Below, one piece after another: positions 1-8,071 of a stretch of 47,326 nt of DNA (position 1 is the first letter of the stretch; each line of letters begins with the position of its first letter). Source of the stretch: an uncultured Muribaculaceae bacterium (lineage in GTDB: Bacteria > Bacteroidota > Bacteroidia > Bacteroidales > Muribaculaceae). The notes beneath the pieces were generated by a model that saw nothing but the letters and a program-made list of their open reading frames with translations, made no database searches and was not told where the DNA came from. The translations under genes and the position numbers were made by a program. The stretch is from assembly GCA_910587545.1 (NCBI GenBank), contig CAJUMI010000008.1, forward strand, positions 1 through 47,326. The letters are read 5' to 3'.

Positions 1-53
1 AATGGGGGTCAATTTAAATAATCCATAGGGGGTCAATTTGTTGAGAATATCCA
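1..53. mobile_element. Probable end of an IS21-like insertion sequence
   Basis: Two copies of the 12-mer GGGGGTCAATTT (4-15 and 28-39) are each followed by ATCCAT (21-26 and 49-54). Multiple short repeats at a terminus are typical of IS21-family ends, where the transposase binds. On the minus strand the hsdS coding sequence runs into this block and meets a TGA stop inside the second repeat. The inferred element tip is near base 53, reading TGGATATTC on the minus strand. The transposase genes would lie left of the window and are not visible, so the family assignment is an inference. Confidence 0.55.
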
Positions 54-800
54 TGTTTCAAGGAATGACTCTTTTAAGGTCTTTACATTGCATGCGTTCG
101 GATTGGCCGCAAATTCTGTCATACCCAAACATTCCAACAGATAGGCTTCGGCTGAAGTGTAAAGCTGTTGAGATATAATCCGTTTTTTGTTGGCTTCTTG
201 AAGATTTTTTGCTATATGTTTTTGAATACCCATTTCAAGTATGGGAATATCCATACATTTTACTTCTTCAGGATTTACATTAGTCTGATTTATAGATTGA
301 CGTGCGCGCCTTTTTATATCCCACACACCATATTTAGTATTCAGGTATGTTGTTAGATATTCAGGAAGTAGTAAATCTGTATTGGGAATAAATCTTACAA
401 GATAAGATGCAAACACCCTATCAATATCATCGTTCTGATAATATATACCTGTTCGACCAACCCATTCAAAAGAGTTTGTTCGATTGAATATAACATCCCC
501 ATCTCTAAGTTTGAATGTATCAAGTTCTTCTTGCGTTATGTCTGCACTTTTATTTACGTTTGAATCACAAAGAAGATTGTGTATTTCGTTCATCCGATAA
601 ATAGGATAACCTATTCCTTCTTCATTCATAGCTATTGAAATACCATATTGAGAAGAAACAAGGCAATCACCAATCTTCTTATATTTTAAATTTGGATTTA
701 TTATCGGTGCCTTAGTGTAAAATCCACTATCAATTCTATAGTCTTTGTTCTCTATACATGATTTTAGTCGTATTTCTTTTGCTTCAAGCCCCTCCAACAA
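33..800 (-). CDS. hsdS: Specificity subunit (HsdS) of a restriction-modification system, truncated by an IS
   Basis: The specificity subunit recognises the DNA target of the methyltransferase encoded just upstream. About 255 residues remain. One target-recognition domain occupies roughly residues 10-185, with the usual ending in which recognition gives way to helices (around 'INQTNVNPEEVKCMDIPI'). A helical spacer follows (185-225), and then the first residues of a second half ('NVKTLKESFLET'). Full HsdS proteins have about 400 residues and two recognition domains, so the second is missing. The last residues (WIFSTN) and the stop come from the IS-like end. The gene lies 11 bases after the methylase stop. 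There is no in-frame ATG: I used the TTG at 800, but homology-like sequence (VKYRAL) continues upstream in frame, so the true start is uncertain. Confidence 0.75.
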   Translation of the reverse strand: MLEGLEAKEIRLKSCIENKDYRIDSGFYTKAPIINPNLKYKKIGDCLVSSQYGISIAMNEEGIGYPIYRMNEIHNLLCDSNVNKSADITQEELDTFKLRDGDVIFNRTNSFEWVGRTGIYYQNDDIDRVFASYLVRFIPNTDLLLPEYLTTYLNTKYGVWDIKRRARQSINQTNVNPEEVKCMDIPILEMGIQKHIAKNLQEANKKRIISQQLYTSAEAYLLECLGMTEFAANPNACNVKTLKESFLETWIFSTN

Positions 801-811
801 AGCTCTATATT

Positions 812-2950
812 TTACTTCGTCAAAGGGGCATCCGCGAAAAAAGAGAGATGCTCTTTCTTTGCGAACTCTGCAAATGCTTCTGCAATTCCGTCTTGTGTCA
901 AACCATCATGATTGAAAAGGTCATGCTTGACAATTAGGTGCCCGTGGCTATCAAGCAGGGGAATATTTTCTCCATTCTCGCCAGTCGTATTACGATAGAT
1001 TTTATCACCGCTATTATCTTTGCTTGGTTCTTGCATTGTAGCAAAGAAGATGTTATAATCATCCACTTTGGGGCATAGTACCTCATCCCATTTTTGAACG
1101 AAAAGGACGCTTGTCTTTGTGCCAGTATGCGGTTTGAATACATTGCCATGCAGTCCGACGACAGCTAAAATGCGGCAACGGTCAGCAATGTACTCTCGCA
1201 ATGATTTGTCGCTACTGTTATTGAAACGTCCTTGCGGCAACACAATAGCCATTCTTCCGCCGGGTTTCAGGAAGTCTATGTTACGTTCAACAAATAAGAT
1301 GTCACGGCTCATATTAGTTGCCTGTTTCAATTTGGTCTTGCGGAATGTACCATCACTCATTTGATAAACAGTTTCGCCATTGTTGCTCAATGCTTCAGGA
1401 AAAGTTGGTTCTCCTGCTAACACAGTAGTATCTCGTGGCGCATTTTTGAGTTTTTCCAATGAAACCGTCCTACTCAAGTCATACTTTGCAAGTATTCTGC
1501 TCTCCTTTACATCTCCTGCAAACGGGGGATTAGCCATGATTATATCAAAGTTGAAATCACGGTTGCTGCTTTTGTCAACACGCAACCTTTTCAGTTTTTT
1601 CCAACCTTCGGAATAGGTATCGCTCCAATTTTCATCCTTGACCATTTCGTCCCATCGCTCATAATCGAGTGTATTGAGGTGCATCACATTCGTTTGTCCG
1701 TCACCTGCAATCAGATTGAGAGTGCGAGCTACACGCACAGCTTTCTCGTCAAAGTCAATAGCAAAAACATTATTCTGTACATAATCTGTACATTCGGCAG
1801 GTTTTTCTTCCAATGTGAATAGATGGCTACGGCTCAATCCTTTAGATTTCAGAATGTTTTCCCAAACATGAAAAATCGTATGAACAGGGAAGCCGCAACT
1901 GCCTGCCGCAGTATCAATCATCTTTTCATCAGCTTTGGGATTAAGCATCTTCACGCACATATCAATCACATAACGAGGTGTAAAATACTGACCCTTTTCG
2001 CCCTTGCTGCTTTTGTTGATAAGATATTCAAAGGCTTCATCCACCACGTCAAGATTTGAATTGAATAGTTTTACGTCTTGTAACGAAGCTACACAAACTG
2101 ACAGGTGCGATGGTGTGAGCAGAAGTTTGGCGTCATCGGTAAATACGCCCTGCCATTTGTCTTTTGCCTTGTCAAACAGTGTTTGTAGTTTATCTTTCAG
2201 TTCTGTTTCAGTATCGCCATAGTTGCGGAACTCCAAGTTGCGGTCAGGCTTGCGTCCGCTTTCCATTTCATCAAACAGTTTGGTGAAGATAAGTTTGAAC
2301 ACTTCCTCAAACACATCCACACCTGCACCTGCCAATACCTCGTCTTCCATTTCAAGAATGAGGTCTTTAAGGGACTTGCGCTCATTTACCAACTTATCTT
2401 TCTTGATAAGGTCGGCTATCTTCCAACGCTCGGAGAGAATGTCGGATAGTTTTTGGTCTGCACGAGGTATACCGCTCAAATCTTCAAAATAATTCGGGTC
2501 TTTTCGGTGATAGTAAGAAATCTGACGACCGTTGCTCCATACTCCGATTGGAGCACCTGTTGCATTGCAATAACTCTTCAGCTGCTCTTTACCGTCTTTC
2601 AGTTTCGGCTTTTTCAATTCCACAATGATATAAGGGCTCGTGGTCTGCTGTTTGTCAAAAATGACAATATCTGCGCGCTTTTTCTCTCTGCCGAATGTAA
2701 CTTCATACTCTAGTTCCATTCGAGAAACGGGATAGCCTAAATCTTCAGTAAGCACTAATAGATATAATTGGCGTACGACTTCTTCGGGTGTAGCTTTAAT
2801 ATCCTTTCTGCGTACAGCGCATGTAAGATAATACTCTGTTCCTCTTTTTGTTCCCCGTTCTGCTATACGGTTTTCCAACTCCGTGATTTGAGCCTCTGTG
2901 AACAGGCTAAGGTCGTATTCAGTTCCTTTGATTATATCTGACAGTTTCAT
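812..2950 (-). CDS. N6-adenine DNA methyltransferase with N-terminal HsdR_N/PD-(D/E)xK-like domain
   Basis: This 712-residue protein methylates adenine in the target chosen by the specificity subunit. The C-terminal two thirds is an N-6 DNA methylase: the SAM-binding motif is near residue 346 (DTAAGSCGF) and the catalytic motif NPPF is at 474-477. The first 170 residues resemble the N-terminal domain of type I HsdR, with D94, E111 and K113 in a PD-(D/E)xK arrangement (RADIVIF, then VELKKPK). A classical HsdM of about 500 residues lacks this. The enzyme could therefore be a fused restriction-modification subunit like that of BcgI, or an HsdM with a vestigial nuclease domain. No separate hsdR is visible. 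The gene follows the XRE regulator by 12 bases and is read into hsdS. Confidence 0.85.
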   Translation of the reverse strand: MKLSDIIKGTEYDLSLFTEAQITELENRIAERGTKRGTEYYLTCAVRRKDIKATPEEVVRQLYLLVLTEDLGYPVSRMELEYEVTFGREKKRADIVIFDKQQTTSPYIIVELKKPKLKDGKEQLKSYCNATGAPIGVWSNGRQISYYHRKDPNYFEDLSGIPRADQKLSDILSERWKIADLIKKDKLVNERKSLKDLILEMEDEVLAGAGVDVFEEVFKLIFTKLFDEMESGRKPDRNLEFRNYGDTETELKDKLQTLFDKAKDKWQGVFTDDAKLLLTPSHLSVCVASLQDVKLFNSNLDVVDEAFEYLINKSSKGEKGQYFTPRYVIDMCVKMLNPKADEKMIDTAAGSCGFPVHTIFHVWENILKSKGLSRSHLFTLEEKPAECTDYVQNNVFAIDFDEKAVRVARTLNLIAGDGQTNVMHLNTLDYERWDEMVKDENWSDTYSEGWKKLKRLRVDKSSNRDFNFDIIMANPPFAGDVKESRILAKYDLSRTVSLEKLKNAPRDTTVLAGEPTFPEALSNNGETVYQMSDGTFRKTKLKQATNMSRDILFVERNIDFLKPGGRMAIVLPQGRFNNSSDKSLREYIADRCRILAVVGLHGNVFKPHTGTKTSVLFVQKWDEVLCPKVDDYNIFFATMQEPSKDNSGDKIYRNTTGENGENIPLLDSHGHLIVKHDLFNHDGLTQDGIAEAFAEFAKKEHLSFFADAPLTK

Positions 2951-2962
2951 AATTTTCCGTTG

Positions 2963-3157
2963 TTAAATTTTATTTGAAACAAGAAGCTCACGAACATCAA
3001 TATCCAAAATCTCGGCTATTTGATATAGAACATGGATAGGTGGCTGGACTCTGTTTGTCGTATATAGATTGACCATATTAAAGGTCTTTCCAAGTTTATT
3101 AGCCAGCTCTGTTTGGCTGATACCCTTTGCCTCCAGTACTTCTTTTATTCGGTTCAT
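2963..3157 (-). CDS. Small XRE-family helix-turn-helix regulator (possible R-M controller protein)
   Basis: This is a 64-residue protein consisting almost entirely of a Cro/C1-type HTH: ISQTELANKLGKTFNMVN forms the helix-turn-helix, and the tail carries DIDVRELLV, common in this family. The open frame continues upstream to 3496, but that part overlaps the divergent nuclease gene. The ATG at 3157 gives the standard size and leaves a 112-base divergent promoter region. It is the first gene of the regulator-methylase-specificity unit. Small HTH proteins at this position often act as controller (C) proteins that time restriction-modification expression. That role is inferred from size and place. 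Confidence 0.8.
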   Translation of the reverse strand: MNRIKEVLEAKGISQTELANKLGKTFNMVNLYTTNRVQPPIHVLYQIAEILDIDVRELLVSNKI

Positions 3158-3183
3158 ACACGCACTATCTTGTTTAACGAGCG

Positions 3184-3191
3184 CAAAAGTA
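3184..3191 (-). promoter_or_regulatory. Probable -7 box of the regulator/methylase operon
   Basis: On the minus strand this reads TACTTTTG, a match to the Bacteroidota -7 element TAnnTTTG, 27 bases before the chosen ATG. No convincing TTTG -33 box is seen at 19-21 bases. Its presence supports the short start of the XRE gene. Confidence 0.4.
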
Positions 3192-3235
3192 CAAAATTTT
3201 ATTTGGTAAACGGGCATTTTCTGCCATAAAAGTAT

Positions 3236-3243
3236 TACCTTTG
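3236..3243 (+). promoter_or_regulatory. Probable -7 box for the Gabija-like pair
   Basis: TACCTTTG matches the Bacteroidota -7 consensus TAnnTTTG and lies 27 bases before the nuclease gene's ATG. The -33 element is weak (a TTTG sits 30 bases upstream, too far). With the opposing box at 3184-3191 it makes a compact divergent control region between the two defence operons. Confidence 0.4.
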
Positions 3244-3269
3244 CACATAACAATTTTAATTGTCTTCTT

Positions 3270-5102
3270 ATGCAAAAGATACTGATTGACGAAATTAGAA
3301 TAGATGGATTCCGTGGATTGAAAGATTTTAAAATGAGCCTTTCAGAAACTACGGTACTGACCGGTATGAATAATGTCGGGAAAACCTCTGTTTTAAAAGC
3401 TCTACAGCTGTTGTTTGGAAATAGCTCGTTCCTTTCAACAGAAGATTTACACATTGACAAGAACGGCAAATCAAATTGTATCATTGTTGATGCCAAAATA
3501 GTAGCAATTGATAATGCTGGAAAACGTATCCCAAATTTCTCAGATGTATGGGAAATTGCATTTGGTGCGGATAATATAAAAATGGATGCTGAAGAACACG
3601 CCTATGTGCCTTTGCGTGTTAAATACACTTTTCAAACACTTCAGAATTCATTTAATAGGGATATGCAAATCTTGAATGAATGGGACTCTGCAGGCATCGC
3701 TTGGCAAGATTTGAAAGGTAAAAAATCCACTGTTAAGGGAGATTATTTTCAGTTCCACTATTTGGATGCTAAACGGGATATTCAGGATGATTTAAAAGCC
3801 AGAACCTCTTATTTAGGTAAAATGCTTGGTGATGTAGTTAGCAATTATGACCCGAAAGATGTTGCTGAATTAGAACAAAAAATAAGTTCTTTAAATGCAG
3901 AAGCCATAGAAAAGAGTGATGTGCTTAAAAATATTCAGGAATCACTAAAAGGGATTGACGCTACAATGGACTCTTCGGGCAAGGTCTATGTTTCACCTTT
4001 TGCTAAGAAATTGCGAGATTTGAACAAAAGCTTGACGATTCATTATGGAACGGAGGATAGTAGTTTTACAATGGACTATCATGGCATGGGAACTAGGAGT
4101 TGGTCTTCCATGTTGTCGTTTCGGGCTTTTGTAAAGCAAATGTGCGATAGCAAGAACCCGGAAGACGAGGCTTTTTTGCCGATTATAGCTATAGAAGAAC
4201 CTGAAGCGCATTTGCATCCGAATGCACAGAAGCAACTCTACAAACAAATGAACGAAATGCCGGGCATTAAAATAATCTCAACACATTCTCCGTATGTGGC
4301 TGCATGTGCGGAATTGTCAGAGCTGAGAGGTATGTATAAAGCCGCAGAGAAGACTATTTGTGGAAGTTTGCCCGTTGCAGAACTAATACCAGAGGAACAA
4401 AGAAAAATCAGACAAGCCGTATTGACGAGCAATGGCGAACTGTTGTTTGCCAAAGGTATTGTGTTGGGAGAAGGTGAAACAGAAGTACAAGCTTTACCTA
4501 TTTTCTGCCAGCAACATTGGGGATTGACTCCCGTTGAGTCCGGTCTGTCGTTTGTCGATGCAAAGGGGTGTGGTAATTATTATCCGTTTGTCGTCCTTGC
4601 TGATGCGTTCAAAATACCTTGGTACATTTTCTCGGATGGTGAAGCAAAAGCCCAAAAAGAACTCAAAAAACTTTTGGAAAGAATTTATAATGAAGATAAG
4701 GAACTGGCAGAACAGAAGAATATTTTCCTCATTCCCGATGAAAAGGATTTTGAAGGAATGCTCCTTGACGATGGGTATAAGGATGAAATAGAAAAAGCTA
4801 TAGAACAATTGAAAGGAGAAGGCTATATTGATAAATTTATTAGAGAAAATAATCATAAGCCTAAGAAACGAGAAAAAACTTCTAAAGTGTGTGAAAGTTG
4901 TCATCAGAATATTTTTGTTGATATAGAACGAATATATGATAATGAAGATGGCCGACTGACAGCTTTGGATGATATAATGGAGAAAAACAAGGCCCAGTTA
5001 GGTCCGGTGTTGGCAAATTGCATAATTGAAAGCGGAAAAACATTACCTCCATTGGTAGTTAAACTATTTGATGGAATAAAAAAGGACATATGCCATGTGT
5101 AA
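3270..5102 (+). CDS. gajA: OLD-family ATP-dependent nuclease, GajA-like (Gabija defence)
   Basis: This 610-residue protein combines an ABC-type ATPase with a TOPRIM nuclease. Walker A is at 32-39 (GMNNVGKT), Walker B and the D-loop region at 305-317 (IIAIEEPEAHLHP), and the switch histidine motif at 337-344 (STHSPYVA). The TOPRIM domain begins near 398 with GEGETEVQALP and has an acidic FSDGE motif at 454-458. GajA of Gabija systems is such an enzyme, of about 580 residues. It nicks DNA and is held back by nucleotides until phage replication depletes them. The helicase partner starts inside the last codons here (8-base overlap), which is the expected operon. A CESC motif near residue 549 could be half of a metal site. 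A lone OLD nuclease is the alternative, but the partner argues for Gabija. Confidence 0.85.
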   Translation: MQKILIDEIRIDGFRGLKDFKMSLSETTVLTGMNNVGKTSVLKALQLLFGNSSFLSTEDLHIDKNGKSNCIIVDAKIVAIDNAGKRIPNFSDVWEIAFGADNIKMDAEEHAYVPLRVKYTFQTLQNSFNRDMQILNEWDSAGIAWQDLKGKKSTVKGDYFQFHYLDAKRDIQDDLKARTSYLGKMLGDVVSNYDPKDVAELEQKISSLNAEAIEKSDVLKNIQESLKGIDATMDSSGKVYVSPFAKKLRDLNKSLTIHYGTEDSSFTMDYHGMGTRSWSSMLSFRAFVKQMCDSKNPEDEAFLPIIAIEEPEAHLHPNAQKQLYKQMNEMPGIKIISTHSPYVAACAELSELRGMYKAAEKTICGSLPVAELIPEEQRKIRQAVLTSNGELLFAKGIVLGEGETEVQALPIFCQQHWGLTPVESGLSFVDAKGCGNYYPFVVLADAFKIPWYIFSDGEAKAQKELKKLLERIYNEDKELAEQKNIFLIPDEKDFEGMLLDDGYKDEIEKAIEQLKGEGYIDKFIRENNHKPKKREKTSKVCESCHQNIFVDIERIYDNEDGRLTALDDIMEKNKAQLGPVLANCIIESGKTLPPLVVKLFDGIKKDICHV

Positions 5103-6951
5103 GATAAAGTTATCTTCTAAACAACAAGAAATTGCATCATTGAAAGATGGCGCAATTTTAGTACGTGCAAGTGCCGGTAGTGGCAAGACAAGAGTACTTG
5201 TTGAGCGTATAAAGATGTTGGCTGGTATGACTAAACGTAAGGTTCTGGCGATTACGTTCACCAACAAAGCTTGTGAGGAGATTAGAACAAGACTTGCGGA
5301 AGTGGATGAAAATCTGCTGGAACATGTTTTTGTTGCAACTTTCCATGGTCTGTGTGAGTCAATCATTGAAAGCCATATCGCCGCTACAAGATTTGTGACA
5401 ATGCCGCAAATCTTTGCAGATGACGACAGAAAAAAAATTTTGGAAGAAACAATTACAGAAACTCCATCATTGAGCCAGTGGTATAGGGGGCTGAATGATA
5501 AAGAACGTAGGGAAACTCTTTATCGGGCATTGGATAATATCAGTCTTATAAAACGGTCTGTGATTTTAGATGATGAACTGTCTAAGGTTATTAAAGATGG
5601 ACAGATGCGTAATCTATATTTAAGTTATAGAGAGCAGATGGATTCGCTAAACGCAATTGATTTTGATGACTTGTTGCTTAATGCTTACCAATTACTGATA
5701 CATAACCCAAGAATTGCAGACTTATATCGAAGAAGTTTTACATACATTTGTGTGGACGAGGCACAGGATTTAAACAAGGCTCAATACATGGTTCTTCGTG
5801 CGATTACTGGTAGCGAGCATAAGAATGTAATGCTGGTTGGCGACACCAAACAATCCATATATGCCTTTAATGGCTCAAGCAGTAAATATATGGATGATTG
5901 GTTTGTGAATGACTACACCCCGACCATATATAACCTAAATGAGAATTATCGAAGTGCTAAGGCGATTTTGGATTATGCACAAAAGGTAGTGCATGATGAC
6001 ACCTTAGATGTAACCTTACCTTATACGGGCGTTTGTAAGGAATATGCTTATGATACACCATGTGAGGAAGCGCAAGAAGTAGTAAGTGGTATAAAATCAT
6101 TGGTTGGTACTGAAATAGAAGGTTATGACGGGAAATTGAGCTATTCTGATATTGCTGTACTTGCTAGAAATAAATTCGTTCTTGGAAAGATTGAAGAGCA
6201 ATTAAAGAGTAGTAACTTGCCATATCATTATAAAACTACGGGAGCAGGTCTGGAATTTGCATCCACTGCTGCTAAAGCCTTTGATTTGGCTATGGTAGTA
6301 CGAACCAATCCCTATGATAGACTGCATCTTGATATGTTGCAGTCTATAGTAGGCGTGAGCCATTGCAAATCATTAGAACAAGTCGTAGAAAGTATTAGCG
6401 ATGCATTCTTGAAAGAAGTCGTGCAGCAAGCCTCACTATTGGAAGATGATGGTAGTAATATGTATCAAACCATCAAATCTGTATTGAATACTTTAAAAGC
6501 CTCTAATGCTTCGGAATTTAAATCAACAGATGAAGCTTTGGCTGTTTTTGATGAATTTGAATTATTAAAACATCATTGGAGCTCTTATGCTAAGAGTGTA
6601 ACAAACTATTCTTTGTCTGCTTTTCGTAATGCAATGTCGTTGGGGCAAACTTCGGTTGCTTCTTTGGATGTAGAAGGGGTTACATTGAGTACGGTTCACA
6701 CTATGAAAGGTCAACAAGCTGTAGTAGTATTCCTTGTGGGTATGGATGAGGGTACATTCCCCGATTACCGTGCTATAAAAAAAGGGAACAATAGCATTGA
6801 AATGCAACAAGAGAAAAATAACTTATATGTTGCAATTACTAGAGCTCAAAGACATCTTTATATTTGTTACCCTCAAAAAAGAAAGATGCCTTGGGGCGAT
6901 TGGTCTCCAAGAAAAAGATCTAGTTTGCTTCCCAAACAAACGATTGTATAA
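5095..6951 (+). CDS. gajB: UvrD/PcrA-like superfamily 1 helicase, GajB-like (Gabija defence)
   Basis: This is a 618-residue SF1A helicase with all main motifs: Walker A at 25-32 (ASAGSGKT), motif Ia with TFTNKACEEI, motif II DEAQD near 220, motif III GDTKQSIYAFNG, motif IV NENYRSAKAIL, a motif V region with STVHTMKGQQA, and motif VI VAITRAQRHLYI near the C-terminus. GajB is the second Gabija component and is thought to sense DNA ends or replication products and to activate GajA. At about 490 residues the described GajB proteins are shorter, so this one is a longer variant or a related OLD-UvrD pair. Its ATG overlaps the end of the nuclease gene by 8 bases, implying translational coupling. Confidence 0.82.
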   Translation: MCKIKLSSKQQEIASLKDGAILVRASAGSGKTRVLVERIKMLAGMTKRKVLAITFTNKACEEIRTRLAEVDENLLEHVFVATFHGLCESIIESHIAATRFVTMPQIFADDDRKKILEETITETPSLSQWYRGLNDKERRETLYRALDNISLIKRSVILDDELSKVIKDGQMRNLYLSYREQMDSLNAIDFDDLLLNAYQLLIHNPRIADLYRRSFTYICVDEAQDLNKAQYMVLRAITGSEHKNVMLVGDTKQSIYAFNGSSSKYMDDWFVNDYTPTIYNLNENYRSAKAILDYAQKVVHDDTLDVTLPYTGVCKEYAYDTPCEEAQEVVSGIKSLVGTEIEGYDGKLSYSDIAVLARNKFVLGKIEEQLKSSNLPYHYKTTGAGLEFASTAAKAFDLAMVVRTNPYDRLHLDMLQSIVGVSHCKSLEQVVESISDAFLKEVVQQASLLEDDGSNMYQTIKSVLNTLKASNASEFKSTDEALAVFDEFELLKHHWSSYAKSVTNYSLSAFRNAMSLGQTSVASLDVEGVTLSTVHTMKGQQAVVVFLVGMDEGTFPDYRAIKKGNNSIEMQQEKNNLYVAITRAQRHLYICYPQKRKMPWGDWSPRKRSSLLPKQTIV

Positions 6952-7009
6952 ACTGATTGTTTAGAGCAAAGAGCATATGTATCAGCCGTCAATTTACAGT
7001 ATAAACATA

Positions 7010-7066
7010 GAATACCTCAAATTGGAGAAAAATCTCCATTGCATTTGAGGTATTCCAATTTTTATT
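7010..7066 (+). terminator. Intrinsic terminator after the Gabija-like pair
   Basis: A perfect 13-base inverted repeat (GAATACCTCAAAT, 7010-7022, with 7043-7055) encloses a second 6-base stem (TGGAGA 7023-7028 with TCTCCA 7033-7038). A T-rich stretch follows (7059-7063). It lies 58 bases after the helicase stop and ends the defence operon. Confidence 0.8.
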
Positions 7067-7076
7067 GCTACCTTTG
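7044..7076 (+). promoter_or_regulatory. Candidate promoter upstream of the IS982 remnant
   Basis: TTTG at 7044-7047 and TACCTTTG at 7069-7076 are separated by 21 bases, matching the Bacteroidota consensus. The -33 box lies within the right arm of the terminator. The only intact frame just downstream encodes ten residues (ATG 7094, TAG soon after). The next stretch (7120-7196) holds no supported gene. Confidence 0.35.
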
Positions 7077-7196
7077 TCCTAAGACGAGTGACAATGAAAG
7101 CAACTCACAGCAAAGCGCAGAAATAGATACGGTTGCCAAATCATTACCTCATTTTTGCTCTTTCTTCCGAATCTCCTATGTCTAAGGAGATTATAA

Positions 7197-7997
7197 AAGT
7201 CTTCCAGAATTACTGAAATTTTCTGTCTTGCCGATGACTTCTGCAAGTATTTTTCTTCTGAGCTCAAAAAACATCAGATCAGCGATGGCAAAGCTCATCG
7301 CAATAAGCCTGGAAGGCTTTCAGATGCAGAGGTCATAACTATACTGATTCTATTCCACAGCAAAGGGTTCAGATGTCTCAGGCATTTCTACTCTCAATAT
7401 GTCCGCAGACATCTTACTCATCTGTTTCCTGACACGGTGTCATACAATAGAACACCATTGAGATTCTGCAAGCATCAGCGCATACTTATACACAAGACAT
7501 TCAAAGGTATAGCTGAAAGGGGCAAGTGTTCGATGGGGTGGTTCTTTGGGTTCAGACTGCATCTGATCATAAATGACAAGGGGGAAGTCCTGAATTTTAT
7601 GTTCACTCCAGTCAATGTGGATGACCATGAGCCTCTTTACTCGGAATCGTTCATCGGGAATGTCAAAGGTAAACTCTGTGGTGATAAAGGATATATCGGG
7701 AAACAACTGCTTGAGTTTCTGTTCATGAACGGAATCCAGCTCGTTACCAAGGTTAAAAACAACATGAAGAACCCGCTGATGTCCGTGGCAGACAAAATTA
7801 TGCTGTGCAAAAGAACTCTTGTTGAATCTGTTAACGATGAACTTAAAAATATCGCTCAGATAGAACACTCAAGGCATCGGTCTTTCACAAATTTCTTCAC
7901 CAATGCCTTGAGTGCTATCGCTGCTTACTGCTTTTTCCCAAAGAAGCCGTCGATCTCTTTGGCGTTTGTGTCAGATAACCAGCTAACTTTGTTCTGA
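7197..7997 (+). pseudogene. IS982-family transposase, internally deleted and without a start codon
   Basis: The frame is open from 7197 to 7997. It begins with RITEIFCLADDFCKYF, the usual N-terminus of IS982 transposases, but has no ATG, only an upstream TAA. It then runs through RLSDAEVITIL and HLFPDTVSYNR and jumps directly to TPLRFCKHQR at about 7446. In intact relatives roughly 30-45 residues lie between these, including the 'SFVDS' segment that carries the first catalytic aspartate of the DDE triad. The other two parts remain: GDKGYIGK, and VESVNDELKN with the glutamate. The typical C-terminal AAYCFFPKKP is present. An in-frame deletion has thus removed a catalytic residue, so the enzyme should be inactive. 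It marks the right edge of the defence island. Confidence 0.8.
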
Positions 7998-8071
7998 TTG
8001 TTTATATCGAACTCACGTTAATTACGACACAGCCTCCTGACAGTTGCTTTGATAATTCAGGAATGAGATAT
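7998..8071. other. Right flank of the IS982 remnant and junction with backbone
   Basis: These 74 bases lie between the transposase stop and the stop of gldN. They include AACTCACGTTAATTACG, which looks like the outer part of the element, and a weak inverted repeat (TCCTGA near 8035 with TCAGGA near 8057). I see no clear terminator for the T9SS operon here. Confidence 0.35.

Noticed and set aside
3158..3496. N-terminal extension of the XRE regulator frame
   Set aside because: It lies antisense to the nuclease gene, crosses the divergent promoter region and shows no HTH-type sequence. The ATG at 3157 gives a normal 64-residue regulator.
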